Positions 12,258-20,650 of a DNA stretch of 64,000 nt are shown here, piece after piece. Position 1 is the stretch's first letter; the number at the start of each line of letters is the position of its first letter. Both the position numbers and the translations under genes were made by a program. The notes beneath the pieces are model-generated. The model was not told the origin of the DNA. It worked only from the letters and a program-made list of their open reading frames with translations, and did not search any database. This DNA comes from Stereocaulon alpinum (Eukaryota > Ascomycota > Lecanoromycetes > Lecanorales > Stereocaulaceae): positions 124,001 through 188,000 of the forward strand of contig JAEUBA010000027.1 in the NCBI GenBank assembly GCA_018257865.1. Direction: 5' to 3'.

Positions 12258-12931
12258 ATGGCAAGCCAAGGTTACTACAATCAGGGCCCTCAATATCCCC
12301 AGCAGAGGTACGTTGAATGTCTCATCCGATTGATGACGTCTAGAATGGAGCAGCTCCAAAAAGCATCATCTGGTTTCACAATGACCATTGAACGCTGACC
12401 CTTTATTGCATTATGCAGTTACGGCGGCTACCCTCCCCAGCAAGGGTATCCTCCCCAGCAGCAATATGGCGGGTACAACCAAGGTCCACCTGTAGGTGCC
12501 CTAATCTCCTGCGCCCACAACCAGTCTCGAGTTGTTCTCAAGCCCGCTCACTTGGCTCGTGGGGCCGAAGAGATGGCGATGGCGCCCACGACCAATTGAA
12601 AGAACAAAAGAAGGCTAATATGATGGATTCTATAGATGCAATACCAGCAAGGCCCACCTCAGCAGGTCGTGGTGAAGCAAAACAAGGACCGTGGATGCTT
12701 GACAGCCTGGTAAGCTTACTTACCTTCTCATTTGCCTTTTTTTCAAATATGGACACGGTGCAAGGTCATCTGGTGGTCTTAATCTTCTACACGTCTCTAT
12801 AGAAAAGCGCAAAACAGTCGCTGACCTTACCTTCCCTCCACAGTCTCGCAGCTCTCTGCTGTTGTTTCGTCGCCGAAGAAGGATGCGAATGCTGCGCCGA
12901 CTGCTGTGAGTGCTGTGCAGATTGCTGCTAA
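12258..12931 (+). CDS. Small cysteine-rich CYSTM-like protein (94 aa)
   Basis: Four exons, 12258-12307, 12419-12491, 12636-12709 and 12844-12931, give a 94-aa protein; every junction is GT...AG and frame-consistent. The first 50 or so residues are Gly/Tyr/Gln/Pro-rich (GYPPQQGYPPQQQYGGYNQG). A short basic linker (VVVKQNKDRG) follows. The C-terminal 34 residues hold 14 cysteines, starting CLTACLAALCCCF and ending CECCADCCECCADCC, where the ECCADCC unit is duplicated. This Q/P/Y-rich head plus Cys-rich hydrophobic tail is the layout of CYSTM-module proteins, small tail-anchored or palmitoylated proteins linked to stress tolerance across eukaryotes. Function here is inferred from layout only. 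Too short and split for simple ORF detection. It borders a 5.3-kb gene-poor tract. Confidence 0.85.
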
Positions 12932-13319
12932 AGGACGCACTCCACGCCAAGCGCCGAAACCGTGACGTACGAATACACGGACACAAGACGGACACAAAAT
13001 AGAATGCAAAAGACTACTTGGGGTATTATTGTGATGGCGACAGCAGCATGACTTTTTGTGCGTCTGCCGGGTAATGGAAAGGCGCTTTACTCTTTCACTC
13101 TTACCTTTACGCCTTATTCGCAACGGATTGGAAGGCATAGGTGGATTTCTTACGGCCGCAATTGTACATCGGATCGAATGCGTCTTTCTACAACACTCGG
13201 CTTGTGGTTATTAGGTTTAGTCACTTTGAATTCACAAAGCACAGCATGCTATTTACACTAATTGTTACTGTTGAAGCGTGCAAACCCTCACTTTTACTGA
13301 CGGTTGATCTCCCATACTT

Positions 13320-13610
13320 CGCTGCGCCTTCGCCTGTACTGAATCAACCCCCCCTTCACAGCTACTACTCCACCCTCCCACGCCCCATCCAGCTCCAACA
13401 TCCCTCAAACCCCCTCAACTTTGACATCTCCCCCCTTCCGAACCTATATACGCCCACCTCACATCACCTCCCTCCGTTCCCTCCAACCCACCACCTCCCA
13501 AACCCAACCCCCCTCTCAAGAACCTCCTCTCCCCCAACCCAACCCAACCCACCCCATCCCTACCTCCCTACCTCGCCACCCTCATACAACTCAACGCAGT
13601 AGGGATGATT
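13320..13610. repeat. C-rich low-complexity tract with (CCCAA)n core
   Basis: The plus strand becomes almost purely pyrimidine plus A (ccc, cca, ctc words). The core at 13531-13560 is a run of CCCAA-type units. The complementary strand therefore has at least four G3+ runs with short loops, a textbook G-quadruplex/i-motif pattern. Frames through it are low complexity and are not called as genes. Confidence 0.7.
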
Positions 13611-14000
13611 TTCCCCCTCGCCATGCGGGAGTGTGCTTTGCTAGGGGTTTTGATGTTGAGGAGTGGAGAGGGGAGGAGGTGGTTACGATGTATGCGGGAG
13701 GTGAGGATGAAGATTGAGATTTGGGTTGTGGGGTGGTGGGGTGGGGTGTGGTGTGTGCGGGTGGTTTGGGGAGTTGGTGTGGTGTTTTGAGGTGGAAAGG
13801 GGGAGGTTTGTGGGTTTGGATGGGCGGTTGAGATGGTGAGGTGAGGGAGGGTGGGAGGGACTCTTGGGGTATGTTGTGGGTATGTTGATTATGGGAGGAG
13901 GTTTGCCCTGTTTTGACTTGTGACAGTAGTAAATATGTCGATCTTTACGGTGGGCTGTGGGAGGTGTTTCTTGGGTTGGTAGGGTTGGTGGGGTGTTGGG
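13611..14000. repeat. G/T-rich low-complexity tract (strand-composition switch)
   Basis: Immediately after the C-rich tract the plus strand switches to G and GT words (for example around 13730-13790) and stays G-rich. The switch occurs within about 20 nt near 13605. The minus-strand frame 14297-13683 read through it is Pro/His/Thr-rich because of composition, and I do not call it a gene. Confidence 0.65.
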
Positions 14001-14500
14001 GTGGGAAGGGTGTGGGCAGAGGAAGGGTGTGTTTTGGGGGGATTTTTGTGGGGGTGGAGGAGCGTAGTAGGGAGGGCTGAATATATCTTGCGGAAATTCT
14101 CTATGGTTCTCATAGCGCAGTGGACTTTTCATGGGACAATGCTGGGATTTGTCATACATACAAGTTCCTCGACTGACTGGGCTGAGGAGAGTGTGGGAAG
14201 AGGAGAGAGAGGGTGTTTTGTGGGGATTTTGTGGGGTTGGAGGAGCGTACAGACCGGGCGTGGGATGATACGGGTTCACTGATGTGGGTAAGGTCATTGA
14301 CTGATTGGGTCGAGGAGACTGGTAGAGAGGGGAAGAGTTCCTCTAAAGGGAAGGTTTTGTTAGTTGAGTAGTGTGGAATACCGACTCATGGGACAGGAGA
14401 GGAATTTGTTACATGGGAAATTTCCTTGATTGGCTGGCGAAGAGAGAGGGGGTGGTTCTGTAGAGGACTTGTGTTAGTTGAGTAGCTCAGTATACCTACA
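14001..14500. repeat. Degenerate tandem/direct repeats
   Basis: Blocks recur with divergence. A GTGGG(C/A)AGAGGA...GTGTTTTG...GGAGGAGCGTA block appears near 14012-14066 and again near 14193-14250, offset about 183 nt. The exact 13-mer GTTAGTTGAGTAG occurs at 14359 and 14472, offset 113 nt. CATGGGACA occurs near 14130 and 14388. Short GA(C/T)TG(A/G)(C/T)TGG words recur at about 14172, 14302 and 14429. This fits an old, diverged satellite-like array rather than a mobile element: no terminal repeats or transposase frame are visible. Confidence 0.6.
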
Positions 14501-15795
14501 AACAATGGAAGAAAGCTCCCATGCAAGGGATACCATTTTCTGCTCAGGGCTCGGACAGCGCTAGAGAGAGGAAAGATGTGGCACGCGTGGTGAATGAGTC
14601 TTTATATCGGATTCGTGTTTCGCTGCAAGAGTCTTCCGTAAGTTTGTGGATTGCTTTGGGTTATCCTTATATTGGATACTCAGCAATTGTGAGAAGTGAG
14701 CAGCAGAATTTGAAGCGGTAGAATGTACGATGTATGTGGGGGATTACGTTTTGGGCGAAGACATGAGTGCTAACAATTGGAGAAGGGTTTCGGATAGAAG
14801 GGGGTGTGATGGATGGAGGACGTAGTGTTGTGGATGGCTGTGTGCTATTATGTGAGTGCTTTGAGGGGGTCTGCTTTGTAGGATATCCTCTTTCAGGGTA
14901 TCGTCTTGTAATGGTGGGGCAATTGCTGTACTCTGAGGACGTGGCTGTCTGAAGTATTTGGAGCGTCGAGCAAGGATGGTGGTGGATCGGTGCCGAAGAG
15001 GATATTTGGGTAAATGTCTCCGAGGGATACTGTGTTCAGGATGGAGCCGGACGAGCTTGACGACGGGAAAGGATGAATGATAGATTGGAGGGAGGAAAGA
15101 TGAGGCAACGAGCGGACAATGTGAAGGCGTGTCTCGAACGAGAGTCTGTCAACGCTTGCAGTTTGGCTTTCTATTGGACTTATCGTAGCCCCAACAGATC
15201 GAAGAAATCGGTATCTAGATATACATTAAACTAGGTCTTTTTTGCATACATCTGACGATGTTGGCTGGTAGAGATGGTCATTCTGGTGACCCTTTAGCGT
15301 GAGATACAGCACTTCGATGGAAATTCTTTGCAGGCGAAACTGACGACGAACAGAAGCTGAACAGCAAGCCGCTGTGAAGATCTAGTATATGTGGAATTGG
15401 AGAAGCGAGAGCTCGATCGCAGCTGACATACAGGAATTGACAGCTAGGACAGGATTATGAGCAAGAACTCTTGGACGTCAAAGTAGATAGTCTCAGTGGT
15501 CAATAGATCAAAGAGAAGACACAGGAACGCGACTGAGGGCTCGAATGTGCCTACCAATGCCACTCAACGGACAGAACAGAGGTCATTGCTGGTTCCGACT
15601 GACGGCCCATCCTACAATCAGCGGTTAAGGCGCAGCTGTTCATCAATCACTACAGCGGGTGCGCCTACAGGTCAGCCCGTGAATCCTGGCAAGGCCATGC
15701 GAATCCCATGGAGTCTGCCAACCCACACAACGTTGAAAAGACATCAGAAACCTTGACCAATTTCTCATAACTTCAAGCAGCTGGCAATGGTCATC
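14501..15795. other. Gene-poor sequence, nothing recognised
   Basis: Short frames only, none over 90 codons, without domain or splice support. A few GA-rich patches occur. No repeats as clear as those on either side. Confidence 0.4.
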
Positions 15796-15796
15796 A

Positions 15797-15957
15797 TTCT
15801 TCATTTACAAAGCCCGCACTTACTCTAGGATCCTAGAGGCTGTCATTTTCATCGCCTCCACCAATGCCTCCGATCACCATCTTCTCATTCACAAAGCCTA
15901 CACGCACTACAGCATCCTAGTTCTAAAGGTTATGATTGTCATCGCCTCCACCGTTTC
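15797..15957. repeat. Two-copy degenerate direct repeat, offset 85-90 nt
   Basis: TTTACAAAGCCC at 15803 and TTCACAAAGCCT at 15888 start two similar units, each followed by a CATCCTAG/GATCCTAG element and by the exact 14-mer TCATCGCCTCCACC at 15849 and 15939. Read on the minus strand, both copies encode a GGGDDN/GGGDEN-like ending followed by a stop, as if a 3' exon had been duplicated. Confidence 0.55.
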
Positions 15958-16224
15958 CCTTTGATCATTGCCAATATTCATGCAAACCCCACGCACACCA
16001 AATGCACGGAAAGAATACCAAGGTACGTTGGTCATGCAGACGACTTCTCGTGGCCTGCCACATCTCTCTTTGACGGTCTCGTTCGCAGATCCTAGTTCGA
16101 CGCTCGCTAAAGCAGGGCCAACTCCGGGTCCCTCATCGCCCCCAAAGTGGTCGTTTCGGTGGCAGAAGGTGGGATTTGTGCGCAAGAATGCAGTGATGTT
16201 GATGTCGTAGGACTGATGTAGCAT
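15907..16224 (-). CDS. Possible exon or gene remnant, cysteine-containing, unknown
   Basis: A 105-codon minus-strand frame includes a protein-like stretch (GGDEGPGVGPALASVELG, then RCGRPREVVCMTNVPWYSFR and AFGVRGVCMNIG) with four cysteines, unlike the low-complexity sequence around it. It has no ATG-started, signal-peptide-bearing 5' exon that I could join to it, and its 3' end falls in the duplicated unit at 15797-15957. It could be the remains of a small secreted protein gene, or chance. Low confidence. Confidence 0.25.
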   Translation of the reverse strand: MLHQSYDINITAFLRTNPTFCHRNDHFGGDEGPGVGPALASVELGSANETVKERCGRPREVVCMTNVPWYSFRAFGVRGVCMNIGNDQRETVEAMTIITFRTRML

Positions 16225-16274
16225 ACCTTAGTCAAAGGGTTTCGGGGAAGTCAGGCCCTTGGTTCCGTGGCAGT

Positions 16275-16304
16275 GGTCGCTGGTCGCTGGTCGCTGGTCG
16301 CTGG

Positions 16305-16336
<32 letters not shown>
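16275..16336. repeat. 7-bp tandem arrays GGTCGCT and GCTCAGT
   Basis: Four copies of GGTCGCT run directly into about four copies of GCTCAGT. Both units are 7 bp, and the second can be derived from the first by a few substitutions. Confidence 0.85.
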
Positions 16337-16461
16337 CCACGGGCTTGGCAAGTTTCCGCAATGAAGCTGCCAGAACTAACTTACCTTAGCGCAGGACGTT
16401 ACAGCGGAGGGGGGTGCCACTCCCCAAGAATATGCCCCGGCGAGTCACCATCACTAATATT

Positions 16462-16495
16462 CTCACTGCTCACTGCTCACTGCTCACTGCTCAGC
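16462..16495. repeat. 7-bp tandem array CTCACTG
   Basis: More than four copies of CTCACTG, again a 7-bp period, about 125 nt after the first arrays and ending in the same GCTCAG motif. Confidence 0.85.
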
Positions 16496-16499
16496 TCCT

Positions 16500-18180
16500 A
16501 AGTGCATGCATTTCAATCATGGGTTCAAATCATTTCCATGACTGAACTTATGACTTATCGACCAATTACAGAGCTCGAGATTGCCGAGAATAGGGGACGG
16601 CCAACAGCCAACACTTGAACGGCCAATCTGCAGGTGGACCCGTTTCATCAGCCCCCAACACCCCAAAACATCCCTGGATATTCTTCCGACAGCGTCTTCT
16701 AGGGGAGGGGTTAACGATCCTCTGCCTCAACACAGGGATTCAGAAACGCCAAATGCTCCTGAACCGGCGGCAGAGCCGCAGAAGGAAGGTTACAATTCAC
16801 ACCAGCGCTTAAAGCTGGCGGACGATTGGAACAAAGTACTAGCTTTGGCCGTTTCGCCACGTACACATCTCGGTGAAACCTCAGGATGGGTGTTGACGAG
16901 TATCTATGCAAGTTGGATCCTGAGCTGATTAGAATTATTCGGCTTATTGGTGGGGACACCGTTGAAGCGAGAGAGGCTTGGACGATGACCACAACTTCGT
17001 TACCGTACGGCGCTAAGTCTTGGAGTAGGCAAAAGCGGGCGTGGACTTCTCGACGCGCATGCAGGCCCCAAACTACATCCGGTCAAAAGAGCCTCAATAA
17101 TCACTCTAGACGCTCAAATCGAGCGATGGCTTGCCCAAGTCCTCCACAGACCCTCGGGAAATACCCCAATGCTCCCCATGCATTATGCCCAATCAAGGCT
17201 TCTACAAAGTCCAAACATCTAACACATCAAGCACTTGACCGGTGAGCTGGATATTAATCTTTTTTGTACGTTCAACTGCGTGCGATTCTACGGGCCGGCC
17301 AAGCAATGCCGAGATAAAGTGGGCGCAACATGCTGCATGATGCAACGTTGCAATCAGCTGGGGCTGAAGGAGGCAGCAATCCTCAAGCGTCCCCCAAGTA
17401 TGGAACCAATCTGCCCCATCCGCGCAGCAGGCACACAGCGTTTCCGAGCGACTGGCACCGATCGTGGTGTGGGGTTACTCGACGTGCTTCGATGCCGCAA
17501 TTATGCAGCGGCCATGTTACTGCAGTACATTCCAGCCAACACTAGAGCCTGGCTTGGAGTCTAGCTGACATGGGTAGTACCTTCGTGGATCACTTACTCC
17601 AAAGTTCTCCGCCCGACTTTCGAGACGACACATGGTTACACTCCTGCAGGATCTTGCCCAATTTGCCTTTTTATAGTTCTTTGCTGCATTAATGGCGCAC
17701 AAAAAGACGAGATAATGCAAGGATCAGGTAGGGCAGCTCTGGCTTGCACGGCACTAGGGTCCCGAACCCATCCCTCTTTCTGTGCGGCTCTTGCTCGCAT
17801 GGCTTTCGAGTCCGCGTCCCTGCTGTTGAGGCAATGTACCTAACTTTCACTCCAAATTATTATTTGAAGCGCTCACTGCCTCCATTGGTCTCCTGCACCT
17901 TCATTGACCTATATGCCCTACGTAAAGCCCCTTATTACTTCGCCTCAATGGAATAACCATAGCCAAGCCATAGCCATACACTATACGATGTATACCTCTT
18001 GATCTTTCTAGCACTAACGCCAAACTTGCTATCGATAAAGCTGTCGCGACTCACCTAACCGTGGCCTATCCGTTGCGGTCAGATTTGACTCACACCCATC
18101 TCACCGGTTAGCCGCTTCGTCACTGGAAGATTTTATTAAGGAACAAGTCCACTTTCAATTTGTCTTTTTCAGCTGAAGAT
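16500..18180. other. Gene-poor sequence before the second C2H2 gene
   Basis: Overlapping plus-strand frames at 16581-16928, 16886-17245 and 17235-17564 reach about 119 codons but show no motif or consistent splicing, so no gene is called. The distal part is the promoter region of the gene at 18253. Confidence 0.4.
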
Positions 18181-18235
18181 TATAAAAAGCCTACCTTGTT
18201 CTGAAACCTTTCTTTCTTCACCGCGCCCCCCCCCC
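18181..18235 (+). promoter_or_regulatory. TATA box and pyrimidine-rich leader
   Basis: TATAAAA at 18181-18187 lies 66 nt upstream of the ATG at 18253. It is followed by a CT-rich leader ending in a homopolymer of ten C at 18226-18235. This is a classic fungal core-promoter layout and supports the start chosen for the next gene. Confidence 0.6.
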
Positions 18236-18252
18236 ACGCTACCATTGAACTC

Positions 18253-20043
18253 ATGGCCATGGGAGCTGTTCGGGCATTTCCTAACGTCTCCGACTCCTTC
18301 AATCTCTGCGAGGACGAGTACGATCAGACCTTTGTCTTCCATAATTTTTCAGATTTCGAACTGTCCCCACAGGATTCCCAGGACAGCCTAGACAACGCGA
18401 TCGCGCGATTCGGCTTTGAAGAAGCAGGAGAACAGCCAATCTATCGTGGACCTGGTATGGAAAGCTGTCTAAAGTCTTCGGAACACCGCAACTGGCTTGA
18501 TGCGCCTAGTTCTTGGCAAATGGGCCCCCAAGATTGGCACCCTAGGGATTCCCTTCCAGAGCAGTTGTTGTACGATCTCAAGATCCCGAGTAACCCTTCT
18601 GCTCGCAGCGCATGGACGCCATTTGACCAAGAGGCTTCGTGCTCTGGAGGTGGCTCATGGAGCCCTCATACAACTGATAGCCGTTCCGACGCCGGTGGAT
18701 TGTTTGTTCAGCAACAGTCCTCGTGGGAACCTCGTCGACCAGGCATGACTTACATACACGCTGGTAGCGCTTTGGACTTCCATGCCAATGGCTCTTATCA
18801 TTGCTCACCAACAACAAAGGTGATATCACCCCAGGAACTAGAACATCACCACGATGACTACGTAGATGTCTATTCTCCAAGGACAGACTTACAGGGGGTA
18901 GGGGTCGGTCAAGCAGAGTATCCGGAGGATACCCAATGTTATCCACAACATGGTTGCCAAGAGCAGTACTGTACAAAGGACGAAGGTCTAGGCTCTTCCA
19001 TCCAGTCTACCAAGGAAGGATCTAATGCACCCTCGGTCAAAGATGAGGACGACATGGAAGAGGATGCTGAGCACGACGACGATGAAGATTGGAGCCCCAA
19101 GGTTCAGAAATCCGGCCATGGACGTCGCTTGTCTCGAAGATCCACACTGACAAAGCCTGCTCCGAACGTTGCTAAACGTCCTCAACGTCCAAACTTTCTA
19201 CCCAATAAAGCGCCTAAACCGATCGGGATTATGAAGAAACAATCTGTCAAGCATCACGCCCCCACTCAATTAAACGCTAGGAATACAAAACTACAGCCAT
19301 GTGAACAATGCGAATTGGCCTTCCCTTCCGATTCCACCCTCAAGAAGCATGTTCTAGCAACACATTCTCGCCCTTTCATTTGTACGTTCCATGACTATGG
19401 CTGCAGCTCCACAGTTGGCAGTAAGAATGAATGGAAACGCCACATCAACGTGCAGCACATGCATCTGGAGACTTGGCGATGCGACATTGGCGCTTGTGCA
19501 GTCCCTGCAGGCGCGCCTGAAGATTCCCAACAGGATGGTCAGATTTGTAGGCGGATCTCGTCACATCGTGTTCCTTCCCTAGCCGGACAGCTGGACACCG
19601 ATGCCGCTACCACTCATGACTTTGATCGAAAGGATCTTTTCACGCAGCATATGAAGCGCATGCATGCACCTCCCACAACAGCTTCTCGAGCTGAAAAACA
19701 AGCCTTCGAAGCTGGCATCGAGGAAGCCCAGAAGCGATGCTATCGAAAACTTCGAGACCCACCGGCAAACACCCTTTGCCCATTTTGTCCCGACCATCCT
19801 ATCTTTGAAACCTGGGATGACAGGACCGAGCATGTAGGGAAACATCTCGAGAAGAACGACATCGACAGGACCACCGAGATCGCGGATCCAGTACTTAGGG
19901 AATGGTTGAGAGCAGAGGACTACCTAGAGTGGAAAGGGCAATGTTGGAGGCTGAAGGACACTGGAAAGAAGAAGAAGCGCACGGCGATCAAGAAGGAGGA
20001 AGACGACGAAGACGCCGAGGGCGAGTACGTGGAGGAGAGATGA
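18253..20043 (+). CDS. C2H2 zinc-finger transcription factor
   Basis: Single-exon 596-aa protein, probably a nuclear regulator. Residues 1-280 are acidic and Ser/Pro/Gln-rich (likely activation region). A strongly acidic run (EDDMEEDAEHDDDEDW) is followed by basic nuclear-localisation-like stretches (GRRLSRRSTL, KRPQRPNFLPNKAPKP). Finger 1 is C350-x2-C353-x12-H366-x4-H371; finger 2 is C377-x5-C383-x12-H396-x4-H401. A third irregular Cys/His region (CDIGACAVPAG ... FTQHMKRMH) and a fourth, LCPFCPDHPIFETWDDRTEH with later His, come after; the conserved WDDRTEHVGKH and WLRAEDYLEWKGQCWRL blocks are typical of a Pezizomycotina C2H2 family of unknown targets. The C-terminus is Lys- then Glu-rich. 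Confidence 0.85.
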   Translation: MAMGAVRAFPNVSDSFNLCEDEYDQTFVFHNFSDFELSPQDSQDSLDNAIARFGFEEAGEQPIYRGPGMESCLKSSEHRNWLDAPSSWQMGPQDWHPRDSLPEQLLYDLKIPSNPSARSAWTPFDQEASCSGGGSWSPHTTDSRSDAGGLFVQQQSSWEPRRPGMTYIHAGSALDFHANGSYHCSPTTKVISPQELEHHHDDYVDVYSPRTDLQGVGVGQAEYPEDTQCYPQHGCQEQYCTKDEGLGSSIQSTKEGSNAPSVKDEDDMEEDAEHDDDEDWSPKVQKSGHGRRLSRRSTLTKPAPNVAKRPQRPNFLPNKAPKPIGIMKKQSVKHHAPTQLNARNTKLQPCEQCELAFPSDSTLKKHVLATHSRPFICTFHDYGCSSTVGSKNEWKRHINVQHMHLETWRCDIGACAVPAGAPEDSQQDGQICRRISSHRVPSLAGQLDTDAATTHDFDRKDLFTQHMKRMHAPPTTASRAEKQAFEAGIEEAQKRCYRKLRDPPANTLCPFCPDHPIFETWDDRTEHVGKHLEKNDIDRTTEIADPVLREWLRAEDYLEWKGQCWRLKDTGKKKKRTAIKKEEDDEDAEGEYVEER

Positions 20044-20650
20044 TACCCACTCATGCAGATGTTTTGATGTTTCCCTGCGTTTGGACAGCGGCATACTGTA
20101 TGATTATTGATTTTGCACATAAGGGACGAGGCGAATGTTGGGAAATGGTATGGGTCTAGCTCTGGCATTGCTTACCGTATGTCTTCTGCTCTTCGTACTT
20201 GGCTGTAATGACTAAGAGGACTTCCTCCGCCTGCGCGCTCTCGTAATGCATGATACGAAACGTTACAAGAATGGAGAATGAAGTCCTTCAAATGTGTGGA
20301 TCGCGACAAAGTTGGTTGCCCTTTATGCGACAGATGAGACTAAGACGAGCTTACCCCGGATTTCCCTTCGTCCTGCTGGGGCAAGACTGGCTAACGTGGC
20401 TAGGGCTCTAAGCGTGGTGGTGGGGGTCTCTAAGGGGGGATCAGGGTGCGGTTAAGCCAATCACACGGGGCACCTTCCGTTATGTACCGGCGTAACTTCC
20501 TGCCATTGCTCACTACTATCACAATCAGGTAGGGATGTCATTGCTTGATTATCTTGATTATCGAACTCTAATGTTATCGTTGTCAACTCCACTTCAACCC
20601 TTCACTCCTCACTATTCATCACAGGAAGTGAAGGGTGCCATACCCAAACA
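20044..20650. other. Intergenic, no supported gene
   Basis: Terminator region of the C2H2 gene and promoter of the 646-aa gene. No frame or repeat worth calling. Confidence 0.5.

Noticed and set aside
13141..13602. 153-codon plus-strand frame, Pro/Ser/Thr/Leu-rich
   Set aside because: Runs through the C-rich tract; low complexity and no domain or splice context.
13683..14297. 204-codon Pro/His/Thr-rich minus-strand frame
   Set aside because: Its composition follows directly from the G-rich low-complexity plus strand and the repeat units; stops are rare in such DNA by chance.
16581..17564. Chain of plus-strand frames of about 65-119 codons
   Set aside because: No pair can be joined by credible splice sites and the peptides show no ordered features.
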